DNA of 64,000 bases from Casuarina equisetifolia (GCA_028551475.1 CM052360.1:20804682-20868681); one strand, 5' to 3'; shown: positions 27,847 to 41,207, numbered from the stretch's first letter. The notes: generated by a model from the letters alone, not told the origin. A program made the numbers and translations.

Positions 27847-28600
27847 AAGTTCAAGGTTATTCAAAGTTTCTTTGCTAGAAACTTAAGATTTCCTGATCCT
27901 AAAGGTCCTTTTCACCTCTAGAAGGTTTAAAAGTATAATCTAAAATTAAGTTAAAAAATTAGAAGAATATTTCATTTATTTGATTTTCATAGCAAGCGAT
28001 CACATACTAAATATAAGACTTACATACATCTTTGCATACCAAACAATATTGGACTTAAAATTGTAAAAGATGGAGATGATTTAACTTTAACTTTAACTTT
28101 AACTTTAATATTATCTGAAAGGCCTAAAGATTCAACTTAAAAATTAATTTAAAAGATAGAGTAACATTTCATTTAATTAAAACTTGTCACAAAGAAAAAG
28201 AATGGCATACTCAAAATGGACATCTTATTCCAGTGTAAAAGTTCAAGGTTATTTAATGTTATTTTCCTAAAAACTTGGGATTTGTTGGTCCTATTAAAAG
28301 TACAATCTAAAAATTAGTTTAACAATTAAAAAAATACTTCATTTATATAATTTTCATTATAAAGGATCACATATTAAATATAAAATCTATATAGATTTTT
28401 GCATATTGAGCAATATTGGGATTAAGATCACACAAGGTAGACTTAATTTAATTTGGACTATACCTAAAAACTCAACTCATAAAATTAATTTAAAAGTTAG
28501 AATAAAACTTAACCCTTCATTTAAGCTTAGCCACAAAGAAATAAATCGCATTCTCAGTACGGACTTTTCTCGTGAAAGTCTTGCTTTAAGCTTTGGTTAT
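27847..28600. repeat. Diverged tandem duplication of a ~390-base unit
   Basis: A unit beginning AAGTTCAAGGTTATT at 27847 is repeated from 28239. Matching blocks occur in the same order throughout: GATCACATA..TAAATATAA, TTTGCATA..CAATATTGG, CACAAAGAAA. The first copy includes a (CTTTAA)n run at about 28081-28109. It is non-coding; a short open frame at 28406-28702 lies in the second copy and looks accidental. Confidence 0.7.
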
Positions 28601-29760
28601 AAAGCTACCTGGTTTATTGACAAAGTTTGGAGGATTTGGTGTGAAAACCGTCTCGTTCACGGCAAAGAAAGTGGCCTTTTTCCATTTGTACGTACCAAGT
28701 GAATAATTTGTATTCGATTGCAAATGACAGATTGCTTAGCGTCAAAGTAGACAAAGACTTATGAATGGTTGATATACTGAGCATAATTAATGACTGGGAA
28801 AGCGCCCAGATGACCCAAGATTAAGAAATCCCGGGTGATCATCTAGAACAGCCAATTCAAAAGCCCTAAGATACACTTCTGCACTACATATCCCTGCAAG
28901 CTCAAATTAGAGCTCCATCAATATCCAGCCATGGCTATGCTAGTAAAACAGTTTGTGTTATCCATCATCACTTCATGCTCTGACAAAGTCCTCGTTTGTT
29001 ATGGAAACTTTTTCCAAATTAGGCAGGTGCAAGTATATGTAATAGTGCTAGTTAGGTGGGTTCCGCGTATCGGATACACCCTTTTGACTCGACTTCCAAG
29101 TCTAAAAGTTCTCGAAATTACAGAAGAATGTTTTCTGTTTACTGGGTCAGTCCGGAAGTTGGGTGGATTTCAATTACTGCTCAATGCTACTAGGAACCAA
29201 TGAGCATGAATCCGAAATGTCAGTGATGTCTGCTGCCCTGCTGACCGAACCAAACAAAGTAGTTTCTATCGTTTGAGACCAATACTAAACAGGATTCGTA
29301 TTGTGCTCCCTCGTCTTTCTTCTTCCTGTTCATATCGGATTTGACATTGGATAATCAAATGAACAGGGCATTAACGGAGGGCCAAGCATCCTTGTCATCC
29401 TCGTGTTTAATGTTCAGGACAGGTTCATTGAGAGAAACTTCTCTGCAACCCTACCTCCAGCGTGTGAAGAACAGTGATCAATAAAGTGGGGTCTGCTTTT
29501 TCTGATTGAGATTCCATCCATCAAAGACGAAAACGGAGTCACCATCTGAGCTCTTTGTATGGCCGAAAGTGGCTCTCGTCAAGACACCGAGAAACACGTC
29601 AATTTTTATATGTGACCCAAAGTTGCCGGAGACCAGACCAATGTGTGAACATGGTTGTTTCCGATGCTCGACGTGAAATTCTATAAAGATATGTGTTCAG
29701 ATTTTTTGATTGTCCATTTTAGTGGGATGAAAATGGAGGGACCCTTACGACTCCGTATAA
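28601..29760. other. Intergenic, nothing supported
   Basis: Somewhat less AT-rich than its surroundings, but open frames are short and resemble no family known to me. Confidence 0.4.
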
Positions 29761-31820
29761 ACTCGTGAATCACGAGTCTTGGATGCAGGGAACCCTTAGA
29801 AGTGCTCTTTGTTTTTGCCACCTTTCATCACTCTAATTGATTGCCCACAAACTACAAATCAAAGAAGGGGACAAAAATCATATAGAATTGTTTTGCAAGT
29901 GCGACCTTTCCGGATTGCAAATTTATTTTTATTTTATTTTTCTATTGTAAAAGTCATGTTATGAGACATTTGAGTTAATTGAAACTGAATTTGATATTTC
30001 CATTGTCAAAATATCATATTGTAACTTTAAGTATCGACATCTTGTATTAGGCCTCCTTCTATAATTTTTGTTCCATTGTTTAGGTTCATCACCCATAGAT
30101 GGAATCAGATTTAAAGTCAGGTGCTAAACTCTCATATTAGGTCTTTCTTCATAATTTTTGTTTCATTATTTAGTTTCATCACTTGTAGATTAACTCGTGT
30201 TCAAAATAATAGAAAATATTAAATGATAATTATTTTACATTATCATTTCGAATAAATACCCTCTTATATTTTCAAATATCTCCACTTCTTAATAACTACT
30301 TTTAACAATCAACTTCTTTGTTATTCATCCAACACTAATTCTATAAAACTCGTGCATCACGAGTCAAGGATGGAAGGACCCCTTAGACTTGTCTTTGCTT
30401 TTGCAACCTTTCATCAGTCTAATTCATTGTACACAAAATTTCAAATCAAAGAAGAAGGATGAAAATCTTATAGAATTCTTATGGAAGTGACAGCTTTTTG
30501 AATTGCAAGTTTTGTTTTTTGTTTTTTGTAAAAGTCATGTTATTGGATACTTGAATTGATTGATATTGTAATTCAATATATACGTTGTCATAATATCATA
30601 TTGTAGATTTAAGTACCGAAATCTTGTATTAGGACCTTTTTTTTATAATTTTGTTTCATTATTTAGTTTCATTGTTCCTAGATTAACTCATGTTCAAGAT
30701 AATAAAAAATATTAATTGTACACAAAATTAATAAAACTCGTGCATCACGAGTCAAGGATGGAAGGACCCCTTAGACTTGTCCTCTGCTTTTGCAACGTTT
30801 CATCAGTCTAATTCATTGTACACAAAATTTCAAATCAAAGAAGAAGAATGAAAATCTTATAGAATTCTTATGGAAGTGACAGCTTTTTGAATTGCAAGTT
30901 TTGTTTTTTGTTTTTGTTAAAGTCATGTTATTGGATACTTGAATTAATTGATACTGTAATTCAATATATACGTTGTCATAACATCATGTTATAGATTTAA
31001 GTACCGAAATCTCGTATTAGGCCCCCTTTTTTTATAATTTTTGTTTCATTATTTAGTTTCATTGTTCCTAGATTAACTCATGTTCAAGATAATAAAAAAT
31101 ATTAATTGTACACAAAATTAATAAAACTCGTGCATCACGAGTCAAGGATGTAAGGACCCCTTAGACTTGTCCTTTGCTTTTGCAACGTTTCATCAGTCTA
31201 ATTCATTGTACACAAAATTTCAAATCAAAGAAGAAGAATGAAAATCTTATGGAATTGACAGCTTTTTGAATTGCAAGTTTTGTCTTTTGTTTTTTGTAAA
31301 AGTCATGTTATTGGATACTTGAATTAATTGATATTCTAATTCAATATATACGTTGTCATAACATCATATTATAGATTTAAGTACACATCTCGTATTAGGC
31401 CCTTTTTTTTATAATTTTTGATTCATTATTTAGTTTCATTGTTCCTAGATTAACTCATGTTCAAGATAATAAAAAATACTAAATAATAGTCATTTTACAT
31501 TATCATTTCAATTTAATATCTTCTTTATATTTTCAAATATGTCTACCTCTTAATAACTGTTTCTATCATTCATCCAACGTTAACTCTGAAAACTCGTGCA
31601 TCACGAATGGAGTGACCCCTAGACTTGTCCTTTGTTTCTGCAGCCTTTCATCAGTCTAATTCATTGTCCACAAACTATCAAATCAAAGAAAGGGAATAAA
31701 AATCTTATAGAATTGTTGTGCATGTGCGAGACTTTTGAACCACTTATTTTTTTTGCAAAACTAATGCTATTGGATATTTAATTAATTGATGTTGTAATTC
31801 AATACATCTATTATACATAG
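29761..31820. repeat. Five-copy direct-repeat array marked by a CTCGTG/CACGAG hairpin
   Basis: Unit starts, each marked ACTCGTG(C/A)ATCACGA, lie at 29761, 30348, 30736, 31126 and 31592, with spacings of 587, 388, 390 and 466 bases. Shared blocks after each start include TTTCATCA(G/C)TCTAATT, CAAATCAAAGAA, GTCATGTTAT and TTAGTTTCATT. The middle copies are nearly identical; the first and last are more diverged. Two units lack a ~100-base TTTTACATTATCATTTC block, which explains the shorter periods. The first four units carry inverted CTCGTG...CACGAG arms around 3 bases; the fifth ends CACGAA. No open frame is conserved. There are no spacers of fixed length and no cas genes, so this is not a CRISPR array. 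Confidence 0.85.
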
Positions 31821-32949
31821 ATCGCAGACATGTTTCCGGGCAAAACTTTTAGAATTATTTTATAGAATTATTCTATTGTTACAAAAGATAAAAGAATCCA
31901 TATTCTAGTTTGTTTTTCATCAATGCTTTGATGTTGGAGTGTCAAAGACATTGGCAACACGTAGTTAGATTTGGGTTTTAGAGTAAAATGGTAGATTTCC
32001 CTTTCCTGCTTGTAAGTGAGGAATAAACATGTAATTGACTATCCTAGGATTTTATTAGGAGCACCCACTAAGTGACAAACTCTATATGTTTTCTTCTTCT
32101 ATTATAAGGAAAGATTGTTCCTTCGTGTCTTACATGTAAAGATGAATCTGAACCACGTAAATTTGAGTTTTTTTGTCTTTTAATTCTCCTTGATTGTTCT
32201 TGTTTCAAACTGGATTTTGCTTCTTTGACTTCTCAACACCAGGAATATCAACCTTCCCGTCTTCTAAATCCAGCTGCAAGGACGTGGTGTTGCACTCGAG
32301 CATTCGGCTTGTAATTTCTGCCACATAAGGTTTTGTAAAGGAAAGGTTTTTAGCTGTCACATAGATGGTTTTGTCTGTTTAGCTTCTATAAGAGGGAATA
32401 TCAACGCTGGCTACCTTCTCTAGAACTTTAAAAAGCTGTATTTTATTGACTAGAAGGAGCTGGCTGTATAGAGCCAGGATCGTTGTATTCTTAGATGGAA
32501 GGAAGAGCCAATGGGATAGGACAGGGACAGAAGGCCACTGATAGAAGAGGATTCTGCATATTCTGTGCGAGTCCTGGGAGATGTGCTAAGCATGCCATGA
32601 CAATGGAAAATTAGAAAAGGGCTGAGAAAATCAGAGGATAAGGCTTTACTCCGTTCTGTGGAATATAAAATTTCATCGGTGGTAGAAGACATTGAAGGCA
32701 TCACGGCCAACATGAAAACAACAAGAAAACGAATATAATAAGCTACATAAGACCGAATCCAATGGGCTTCTACATGTCGGGCCTTTGGTCCCAAAAACAT
32801 ATTCTCCAGTTGTTTCCTTGTGCTAGCAGGAAAGTTTATCCCACCCCACCCACCTACTCCGCCCCTTGATTTGCTCAACTATTTCTGCATAAAAAAGTAA
32901 AAAAAGAAAAGAACCTATGTAGGCACCCATCCCTACTCCTCATCATCTT

Positions 32950-32963
32950 CCCCCCCCCCCCCC
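32950..32963. repeat. Poly-C run (14)
   Basis: Fourteen consecutive C in otherwise AT-rich intergenic DNA. Confidence 0.9.
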
Positions 32964-35176
32964 AATCTTCACAGATTAAGGAGAAGCAAACTGGTTGATT
33001 ATATTAAATTGCACATTTATGGACTTTGGAGTAAGGCTAGCAAAAAGTTCATATTGCTTAAGTTTAACTTACAATTTTCTTTAAATGGAAGAGTAATTTT
33101 CATATTATCTACATTTTGTTTGAAAATATTTTTTAAGTAATTAATAAATTAGTGTTCAATGGTTAGTTACTTACTATTTAAGATTTAAGTCTTGAGTTGA
33201 ACACTTCTCTTCTCTTTCAAAATCTTATTTACCCAATCAAAAACTTTTTAAATGAGAAATGAATAATTTTATTCTTATTTTTAGATAAGACTGAATTTTC
33301 TACATTTGAGACTGAGTTTTCTCAGCCAATATACGAAACTTAAGCATGAAGTTATGTGGGGGCATTACTCCTTTGAAAGCCAGAAATGTCTAAAGCCAAG
33401 TTCAGAACACAGATTGAGGTGCAAGGAGCTCATCGTGGGAGGAGGATCTTTTAGGATTCTTTGGTCTTGACACGAAGATGGCATCCATCTCGATTGCGAT
33501 TGGCTAACTAGTTAATTAATCAGTAAGCCAGCACAAAAGCTTGTCATCATTATGGGCTCCTTTAGAATATTTTAACTTATCAACTGACCCAACAGTTAAC
33601 CTTTCCACCTTGTTAAAACATCTTCAAGTTGAAGTTATGATTACAGGAAATAAAAAAAGAGAGAACGCACCATAACCCCATCTTCATGAACCTCGGATGT
33701 CGTTGTCATACAACGTGAGAATATTCCATTAAGGTTTTCACCCACCTTATAGTTTAGTATCAAAACCACTCCTAGCCAGCTCGACACAGGTCTCATGCCA
33801 TGATTATTCAAATTTGATGACAAGAGGCCAAAATAAATAAATATCATTCATCAGTTATATTAGTGGTAAGCTATAACTTGGATATTTGAGACTCATTATA
33901 GAGTGTCAATTCTTCGCTAATGTAGTTGTCAGTTCGTAGGATTTAGGATAAAAAAGTCTTAGATTGGATATTTAAATACATGAGTTAAATGCGTTTGTTA
34001 AATATATATATTGTATATAAAGGGAGGGGGAGACTAAAATTTGGAAAACAAGAAAATACATGAACTTTAACAACCCATTTGCAATAATCGTTTGCCCATA
34101 AAGTATAAAAGACATAAGTGTTGAAAGAAGAACATAACAGAGAAAGATAGAGAAAGAGGATTAAAGGGTGTGCCTCAAGACCACGGCTAGATTCAGCAGA
34201 TTTGTCATGATTATTTCTCCACAAAGCACGAAAGTTTACATGCTTCCATTTAACCACCAAAAGTACTAACCAAAGTTTTTCTGAACAAATATAGAATACC
34301 AAAGTGGTGGTACACTTTTTTGGTGGCTCAAGAAAGGTGGTGCCGGCTGCTGCATCAAATGGAATTGTTAATTCTTCTCGAGGAGGCTTATACATGTTGC
34401 ACAGCATGTGACTCCCTTCTTTAGAAGTGAACCAATCGGAAGAGTAGTTTGATCTGTGGGCATATATTGCTGGGGTTGTGGATCATGAATAATCACTTTT
34501 CTGAAGTTGGTTTTGCATTATTTTATACAAAGATGAAAATGATGTTTCGATTCGTGACCGATTTTGTGATGGGTATCGAATGTGGTTTCAAAATTTACAC
34601 CGTACCTCCTAGGAATTAAGTTGAAATCCCAAATAGAGTACACATCAGTGGTTGAAAGGAAGGGCTTGGAAAGTAGGGGAAGAGCTGACCTTCAAAAGGC
34701 TTGTAAAAAATATAAAAAGAATCTTCTGGTTAGTCACAAGAATAACTTATAATTAGGTTCCTGAATTGGCTAGTGCTATAGTAATAAGCAAAAGTAAATG
34801 AATGACAGAACCATAAAGTTGATAGAACCTCGTATTTGACATGGTAGGGCCAAAATTCTACGTAGCAACTAAACAAAACATCATCGTTAATCTACTTTCT
34901 TGGTTCCTCGCCCCTAGAAAAAGGAAAGCAAAGGTGGAACGAAACCCTAAAATTAGAGGAAGAATTTGGCCAGATGAATTGATGAATGATCATGGGAAAA
35001 TAAAGTTTAGAATCATAAAAAATAAAATCTAATTTTTTTTTCATACTTCCTTTAGTTACTTTGAATTTGCACTTAGGCTATCTCGGTTGCTATTTATATA
35101 AGAAAATCAATCTAATACAAAATTGTGAAGTTATTTTAATAAATATCTTTTTATTTCCTTAACTAACTCCAACAAA

Positions 35177-35193
35177 CCCCCCCCCCCCCCCCC
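35177..35193. repeat. Poly-C run (17)
   Basis: Seventeen consecutive C, followed closely by a run of ten A at about 35199-35208. Exact lengths of such runs are error-prone in assemblies. Confidence 0.85.
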
Positions 35194-35493
35194 TTTCCAA
35201 AAAAAAAATGGGAAAGGAAAAGAAGCGATACCAAATACGTATTACTAATTTTAAGTCTCAATTGCAAATTATCACACTAACTTGTTCAATATGATTACGT
35301 AGTTCTAGTTGGACTGAATATATGACCATAATATATAGAGAGATGACAAGAGTTTACATTTGGAAATTAACGTAACATGAGAAATACAATCGCCTAAAGT
35401 TAGAAGCTTCACATACTTTTGCCTTGTAAGCTTTAGCTACTAGATTAGGAAGAGGAAGGAGGGGGACAAAGTCTATTATCTTAAAAAAGGAAA

Positions 35494-35769
35494 GGTGATA
35501 TTGGTTATGAATAGACTATCTTGAAGGATTAAACGAGAGAGAGAAGAAGTGAATTAGATGATCAAAGCTCTAAAATGCAACTATTTTACAGCAACCTTAT
35601 TAGAGTGTCCTTTAAACCTATGGTTTCCAATAAACAAATGGTAATATTGGTTATGAATGGGCTATCTTGAAGGATTGAACAAGAGAGGGAGAGAAGAAGT
35701 GAATTAGATGATCAAAGCTCTAAAATGCAACTATTCTACAGCAACCATATTGAGTGCCATTTAAAACTA
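35494..35769. repeat. Tandem duplication, period 147
   Basis: The segment containing ATTGGTTATGAAT and GAATTAGATGATCAAAGCTC at 35494-35620 is repeated at 35641-35769 with few changes, a recent-looking local duplication. It is non-coding. Confidence 0.8.
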
Positions 35770-37637
35770 TAATTTGTTGTATCTAGAATGAAAGAAATTG
35801 AAAAATAAAAGTAGCATTCAAAACTTACAAAGCACAACCATTGTTACCAAGATTGAGAAGTGTTAAGAGGTAAAAGGAGAGAAGAGGGAGGGGGTTGACA
35901 AAAAGAAAGAAATAATGAGATCAAGAGAGAGAGAAAAAGTGTTTAATACTAAGATACACAAACATATGTTTGCACATACGGAAATTATCCCATTATAATA
36001 ATTTGAATTTACCTTATAATCTTAAATTAGCCATTATTTCATTGTTATTAGCATCACACTTAAATATCATTCTTTTGGCGAAGAGTATTAAAATTCTTGT
36101 CCTTCCAAGATGCATTTTGAGGAAAAAAAAAATCTAGAAATATTTTTCCAACTTAATGATTTAAAAACTTAAATGTTTTACAAGAGCAAGGAGGTTACAA
36201 GTTTGTAGATCTATCTAAAAGCATTGCCCTAAAGGTTGACTTCATACATTTTGAAGTTCCTAAGTGGGAACAATGGATAAATCTAATACACATCTTGGTG
36301 TTGTATTTTATCAAAAGCACATCCTAGTTAAACATATTGAATAGAAAACTTTCTAGGATACAATCTAAATAGAGGGAAGAAAGTTAAAAACAAGAAAGAA
36401 GACCAATGCTAAATTTATTGGATTGACAAACATTTGAGATCAAACAAATTTTTTATTTTTTAATTTTTTGTAAAATGTCAAGCATTATATATCACCAAAA
36501 GAAATACAAAATTGTTTAGTTTTATTATCATCATTTAGGCTAAAAAATAGTATACTCTAACTTTAAAAGGCGTCATTATCATTCTATCTTTTTCGTTATT
36601 CCAATTGCAAGTTAAGATGTTACCTAAAAATAAAAAAGTTAACAAAAGTTCGATTCCTATATGATATAAATTATGACGGTCAAGTATAAATTATGAAGAC
36701 TTTTTAATTAACAAAAAGGGGACTCCCAGAACACTAAAAAGATGAAGTTTTTACAATACATGCTCACAGTACGAAGAAAGAATTTGACCAGTTGCCCATC
36801 TATAACTTTATATATAGAAAACTTAACTTCTAGCTTTTAAATATAAATAAATTTTATAAGACACCTTAACACTTGTCTAATGATACCACGATTAAGTATA
36901 AAAGTTTTAAGACTTGTCGTATGTACGTTTACACACTTTATATGTTGTAAAGATTATGGATCACATTAATATCATAAAAAGTACTGCTTAAGTATAACAA
37001 AATTTACATAGCTCTCTTGATTTCAGGTACATCTATCAGCAGAATTAGTTAATAAAAAGAAAATCCACCAAAAAGAGATGAAGTGCAAAGATAAAAATGA
37101 AGAAGAAGTCACTTGATTTCCAATTTTTCTCTGGCGTATGGCAAACAAAATTTTCTTTTACATAGTGCCTTACTAGTAACAAACAATATAAAACGTGAAA
37201 GAAGTAAGAGATGGTAACTTAAGCTAATACACTCTTCATAATCACAACCTCATAATTTCTTTTTCTTTTTCTACTTCCTCTTCCTCTTTCTCTTCTATGT
37301 CTTTATTAACCATATATATAACCCACTTTCTTGGAGATCAAAGAGACAAAATTTGTTGCCTGTATAATACTTTTGATGAATTTTAAGATCACAACTTTTC
37401 AAATTATTTTTACCCAATTACAATTTAGGCACAACTAAAAACTATACTTGATGTGAAACCATCCTTCCAATCTTGGAAAATCAAGATTTGGATGATTTAT
37501 TCATCATGCAAAAAGATAAAAACTAATAAGATATTTAGGCTTGCAAGAGACAAATTTCATTGTATTGCAAGGATTCCCAAAGATACCCAAATTTGTGAAA
37601 AACCTATTTATTCAACATGCTTAGTGGCTCGAAAAGA
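35770..37637. other. Intergenic, nothing supported
   Basis: Very AT-rich. A short open frame at 37453-37680 ends where the retroposon tail begins but shows no known domain. Confidence 0.4.
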
Positions 37638-37750
37638 TCATTTTTTATGTGATGTAATATTATGTCAGTTCTTTTCATAAGGGATATGTCCCTTACCATC
37701 TTGTATTGATATATTTTATATATAAATTCTTTACTTAGCAAAAAAAAAAA
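37638..37750 (+). mobile_element. 3' end of a degenerate non-LTR retroposon (plus strand)
   Basis: Contains the same ~110-base tail as the minus-strand copy at 20554-20667, including CCATCTTGTATTGAT, and ends in an A run at 37740-37750. The upstream border and any coding part could not be recognised. Confidence 0.5.
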
Positions 37751-37849
37751 TCATATATACAATACCAAGAACTTATCTATCTATGATATGGTAGTCACAA
37801 CGACCCTTCACTTAAAAACATTAGTTGGTCCTTCAGGTTAGATTAAACA

Positions 37850-37887
37850 CCCCCCCCCCCCCCACCACCCAAAAAAAAAAAAAAAAA
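37850..37887. repeat. Poly-C (14) followed by poly-A (17)
   Basis: Fourteen C at 37850-37863, then ACCACCC, then seventeen A at 37871-37887. Confidence 0.88.
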
Positions 37888-38641
37888 GCACCCATCAAAT
37901 AGATTTAGGAGGTGTATAATTATGCCGCCGAAGTTGGATTAAAGTAAAGACACAAATCTGAACAGAGAACATAAAAAATGCATTTAATGAAACTACATGC
38001 CATGTAAAAAAGTAAGCCATGATTTGGTTTGCGTGGCTTTATCATTGTTGTTATGTTTCCTTCAAATTCAAGCCTTATGTATCACAATAAATTTCTACGT
38101 CGGCTTGAATTCTAAATTCAAAATACCTCTATCAAAGCCTTTAAGGTCAATTACAAACTACAAGTACCACTCCGATTCAATCACTACTTGAACTTACGGA
38201 TTAGATGTAGCTTAAGCATAACGCCATGCTCCTTTATTAAATCCTTTGACAACAGAACTTTCTTGGCTTAAACACCCAAGTACTATTTCTCATAACTTGG
38301 TAGTGAATAGGCACTGCATGGAAGAGGTCATAAGTTTGACATCCTGATAGTGCATGAGTTTTAAAAATTAAAAAACCCTCCTTTGTTATGTTCTATTCTC
38401 ATTATTTTTCTTAAAAATTCTCTAACTTCTCTAACTTCTCTAGTTTTATTTCAAGACAGGGACTCCAACCCTTTTCGTGTAACTCTTATCAAAGGTTATT
38501 GGATTTTTCACTAATAGCATCATAGATACAAGATGGCCTCCACTATTAGTCTCTCAAAGAACAAGAAAAGAAATGCACATAGTCGAGTTGGAATAAGGCT
38601 ATCTTAGTGACGTAAGACACGATTTCTTTTTTAATTATTAT

Positions 38642-38789
38642 CTCTTCTTTTTATCAATGACGTCCATTAGTCAAATTTGATCTCAATGACTTGTTTTTCT
38701 TAATGATTACTAGTTAACTCTTCTTATTGATGATGTTCATTAGTCAAATTTGATTTCAAGGACTTGTTTTTCTTAATGATTACTAGTTA
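38642..38789. repeat. Tandem duplication, period ~76
   Basis: Two adjacent copies (38642-38717 and 38718-38789) share TCATTAGTCAAATTTGAT-type and ACTTGTTTTTCTTAATGATT blocks almost unchanged. Confidence 0.8.
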
Positions 38790-41207
38790 GTGCTTCATCT
38801 TTGTTCTTCTTCAATATATAGACCTTATCAACTATTCCATCTCTGTTAAGGTTTCTTTATTTCTAATTCAGATTCCTGAGTTCAAAAGTTATTAGTTTTG
38901 CTCATCCTTCCAAAAATTCTATCATATTGCAAGTGGGTTTAAAAGTTAAATGACCAAAAACATCATATTTTTCTTTTGGTTTCAATTTTTGCATATTTCC
39001 ATTGCTTGAAATGTCAAAAACTCCAAATTATACTTCATAAAAAAATTCTGATACTTTGTAAAAGCTTATTGAGAGAACCAACAAATATCTAAATGAACAA
39101 AGCTCAAGATACCTTTACTTAATGTTGGATGCTGCTTCAAGATTTATTGTGCATTATATCATGTACATAATCTTAGTTTGCGTGATTTTACAAGTTCTGG
39201 CAAACTTCATTTATAAAAATCAAGCATGTCAATTCATCTAGGAGACCAAGTTATATATACTATAAAGCAATATCAAAGAGAACCTAATTCTATCAAAGTG
39301 GATATTGCAACTTCACGTCCAATTGTGCTCCTAAATAGCTTATAGTAATTACCAATATTTGACCTTTTTTTACAACCTAGACTATATCTTTTTTGTGGGT
39401 AATATCATCCTAGCCAAATAGAGATAATCTAATAGATCTCATTACGGGAGAGATAATTACTTTCTAAGAGATAGAAAATATCTCTAATGGGTCAATGTCC
39501 TTAAACAATCCCGTTAAACAAATCAAACTTTTTTGGTACATATTTCAATAATCTTTCATATAGCATCATTGCACTCTAAAAAAGGTACCAATATTATAGT
39601 ATTAACTTTATCATATCGTTACTCATTCCTATACATTGTTTTTATTCTACTCATCTTTGAATTTTCATTAAAAAATTCTCAAAATCTTTGATAGTAACAT
39701 GTCTTATGACAATAATAATTTAGCATTGATTGTTTATATGCATGTGGCTCAATTAGCAGCCTTTGTCACCTAGAATCGAAATGTCTCAACACCCAATTCC
39801 CGCACATCTCCCATTTACCTAGCAAAAAAGAAAAAAAGAAAAAAATTACATTGATAAAATTCATTTGAAAAACATTTTCTATTATTTACTGGTTATGAAA
39901 AAGTCTCTTTAATATCATCTCCAGTGGTAAGATCCAAAATCAGTGAACCCATTGTAGCCCTAACAATTGCCTTGTAGTTCATCCCTTCGAGGTTTCCCTT
40001 ATTAAAGCTCAATTTCTTTCAAGCGAATTGCATTTGAGAATTATGTGAAAAAGGAGAGACGGGGATTAAATCTTCTTCAGAATTGCCTTATGTAACTACA
40101 CAACGACGATGGTTAAAAATCCTTTGGTTCCTCTACAGAGGTGTTTTTCAAATCTTTCAATAGACCTAACTCAAAGAAAGTAATACAACTCTGCTGGAGA
40201 ATAACGTTGAAATGGCTTTCTTGAAAAGGGTTTCTTGTTTTTTTTGCCCTCTAAGTTTGGGAAAGGGTTGTTTCTTTCTACTAGTAAAGATTTTAACAAC
40301 GTTAGGCATCATTAAACCTTGAATGATGTTTCCAACGTCATTTTTGAGTGACCTAGATATTAGGGAAAAAAAATTATTTTAAAAAGTAAACAAATAAAAC
40401 TAGTTCACATGACATCGTACTCTTTATAAGATCCTATCACGGAGTTAGGTCTCCCCAAAGTCGTGCCTTAAATTAGTGAAAAGTAGAGTTTATTTGACTG
40501 CAAAAAGAAAGGAAATAAGGCTTTTCTTTATTGTGGAAATAACTCTCCTCTCTCTGAGTCTCCCCACAATTTCGTCCTCAAGTTCCAGTCCTTGAATTCA
40601 AGGGATTCAAGGTTTGGTTTTCAGGCCTTCAAACACAGCTTTCAAAGACCCAGCTTTTATTTGTCCTGCATATACAATATAGAAATCTTCACGAATAAAA
40701 TAACATATCCCCTTGTTAATCTAATAGGTCTCGTCATTTCTTAGTTTTGTGTGTTTCTACCTCTTCTGGTTATTTTATTCCTGAAAAGATCTGAAGCTAG
40801 GTAGGAAGCCACTTCATGAGTGCACCTACTACGAAGAACTTTTAAGATTTCAACAGCATTTCTTGCTGCAAGTCTAATTAGCTTTCAAGACCTGAGAATT
40901 GCTTCCTTTCTTTTGCCCTCCTCACTTTATACCAGTTCGATTTGACTCCAATCGTTCGGAAACTGAAGCTAGTTTAGCGAGTTAGTCTGTTGAGAGGGAA
41001 GGGAAACAGGAAACTCTTCCAGTTCTTGCAAGGATTTGGGTTCGAAATCTTCAATTCTTGCTAGCCCCACAACTTACCGAGAGTTCCGGAGTCATGGCAT
41101 ATCTTCTTTCATCTTGCAGATCATCCTGAACTGGTGTATTCTCTCCATTGCTCATTAGAATTGTAAAACTCGGTGGTGGGAGTCTTTGAGAGGAGCAGAT
41201 TCAGCAA
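38790..41207. other. Intergenic, upstream of the AHL gene
   Basis: No gene supported. A stretch at about 39742-39782 has weak A-box/B-box-like words of a tRNA-derived SINE. From about 40500 the DNA becomes less AT-rich and probably holds the AHL promoter and leader. Confidence 0.4.

Larger units (their letters stand above)
31821..35493. other. Intergenic, nothing supported except poly-C runs
   Basis: Two minus-strand open frames, 32450-32878 (142 codons) and 33985-34407 (140 codons), have no recognisable domain and no conserved splice context, so I do not call them genes. A segment at about 33148-33200 resembles the internal promoter of a decayed tRNA-derived SINE, weakly. Confidence 0.4.

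Noticed and set aside
29761..31820. CRISPR-like array
   Set aside because: Repeats are 390-590 bases and adjacent, with no short repeat/unique spacer pattern, in a plant nuclear genome.
32450..32878. 142-codon minus-strand open frame
   Set aside because: No recognisable domain or splice context; a non-coding transcript or chance frame is as likely.
33985..34407. 140-codon minus-strand open frame
   Set aside because: No family resemblance; the hydrophobic C-terminal half reflects AT-rich composition.
38300..38350. SINE-like stretch (AACTTGGTAGTG...AGTTTGACATCC)
   Set aside because: A- and B-box resemblance is partial and no A tail or second copy was found in the window.
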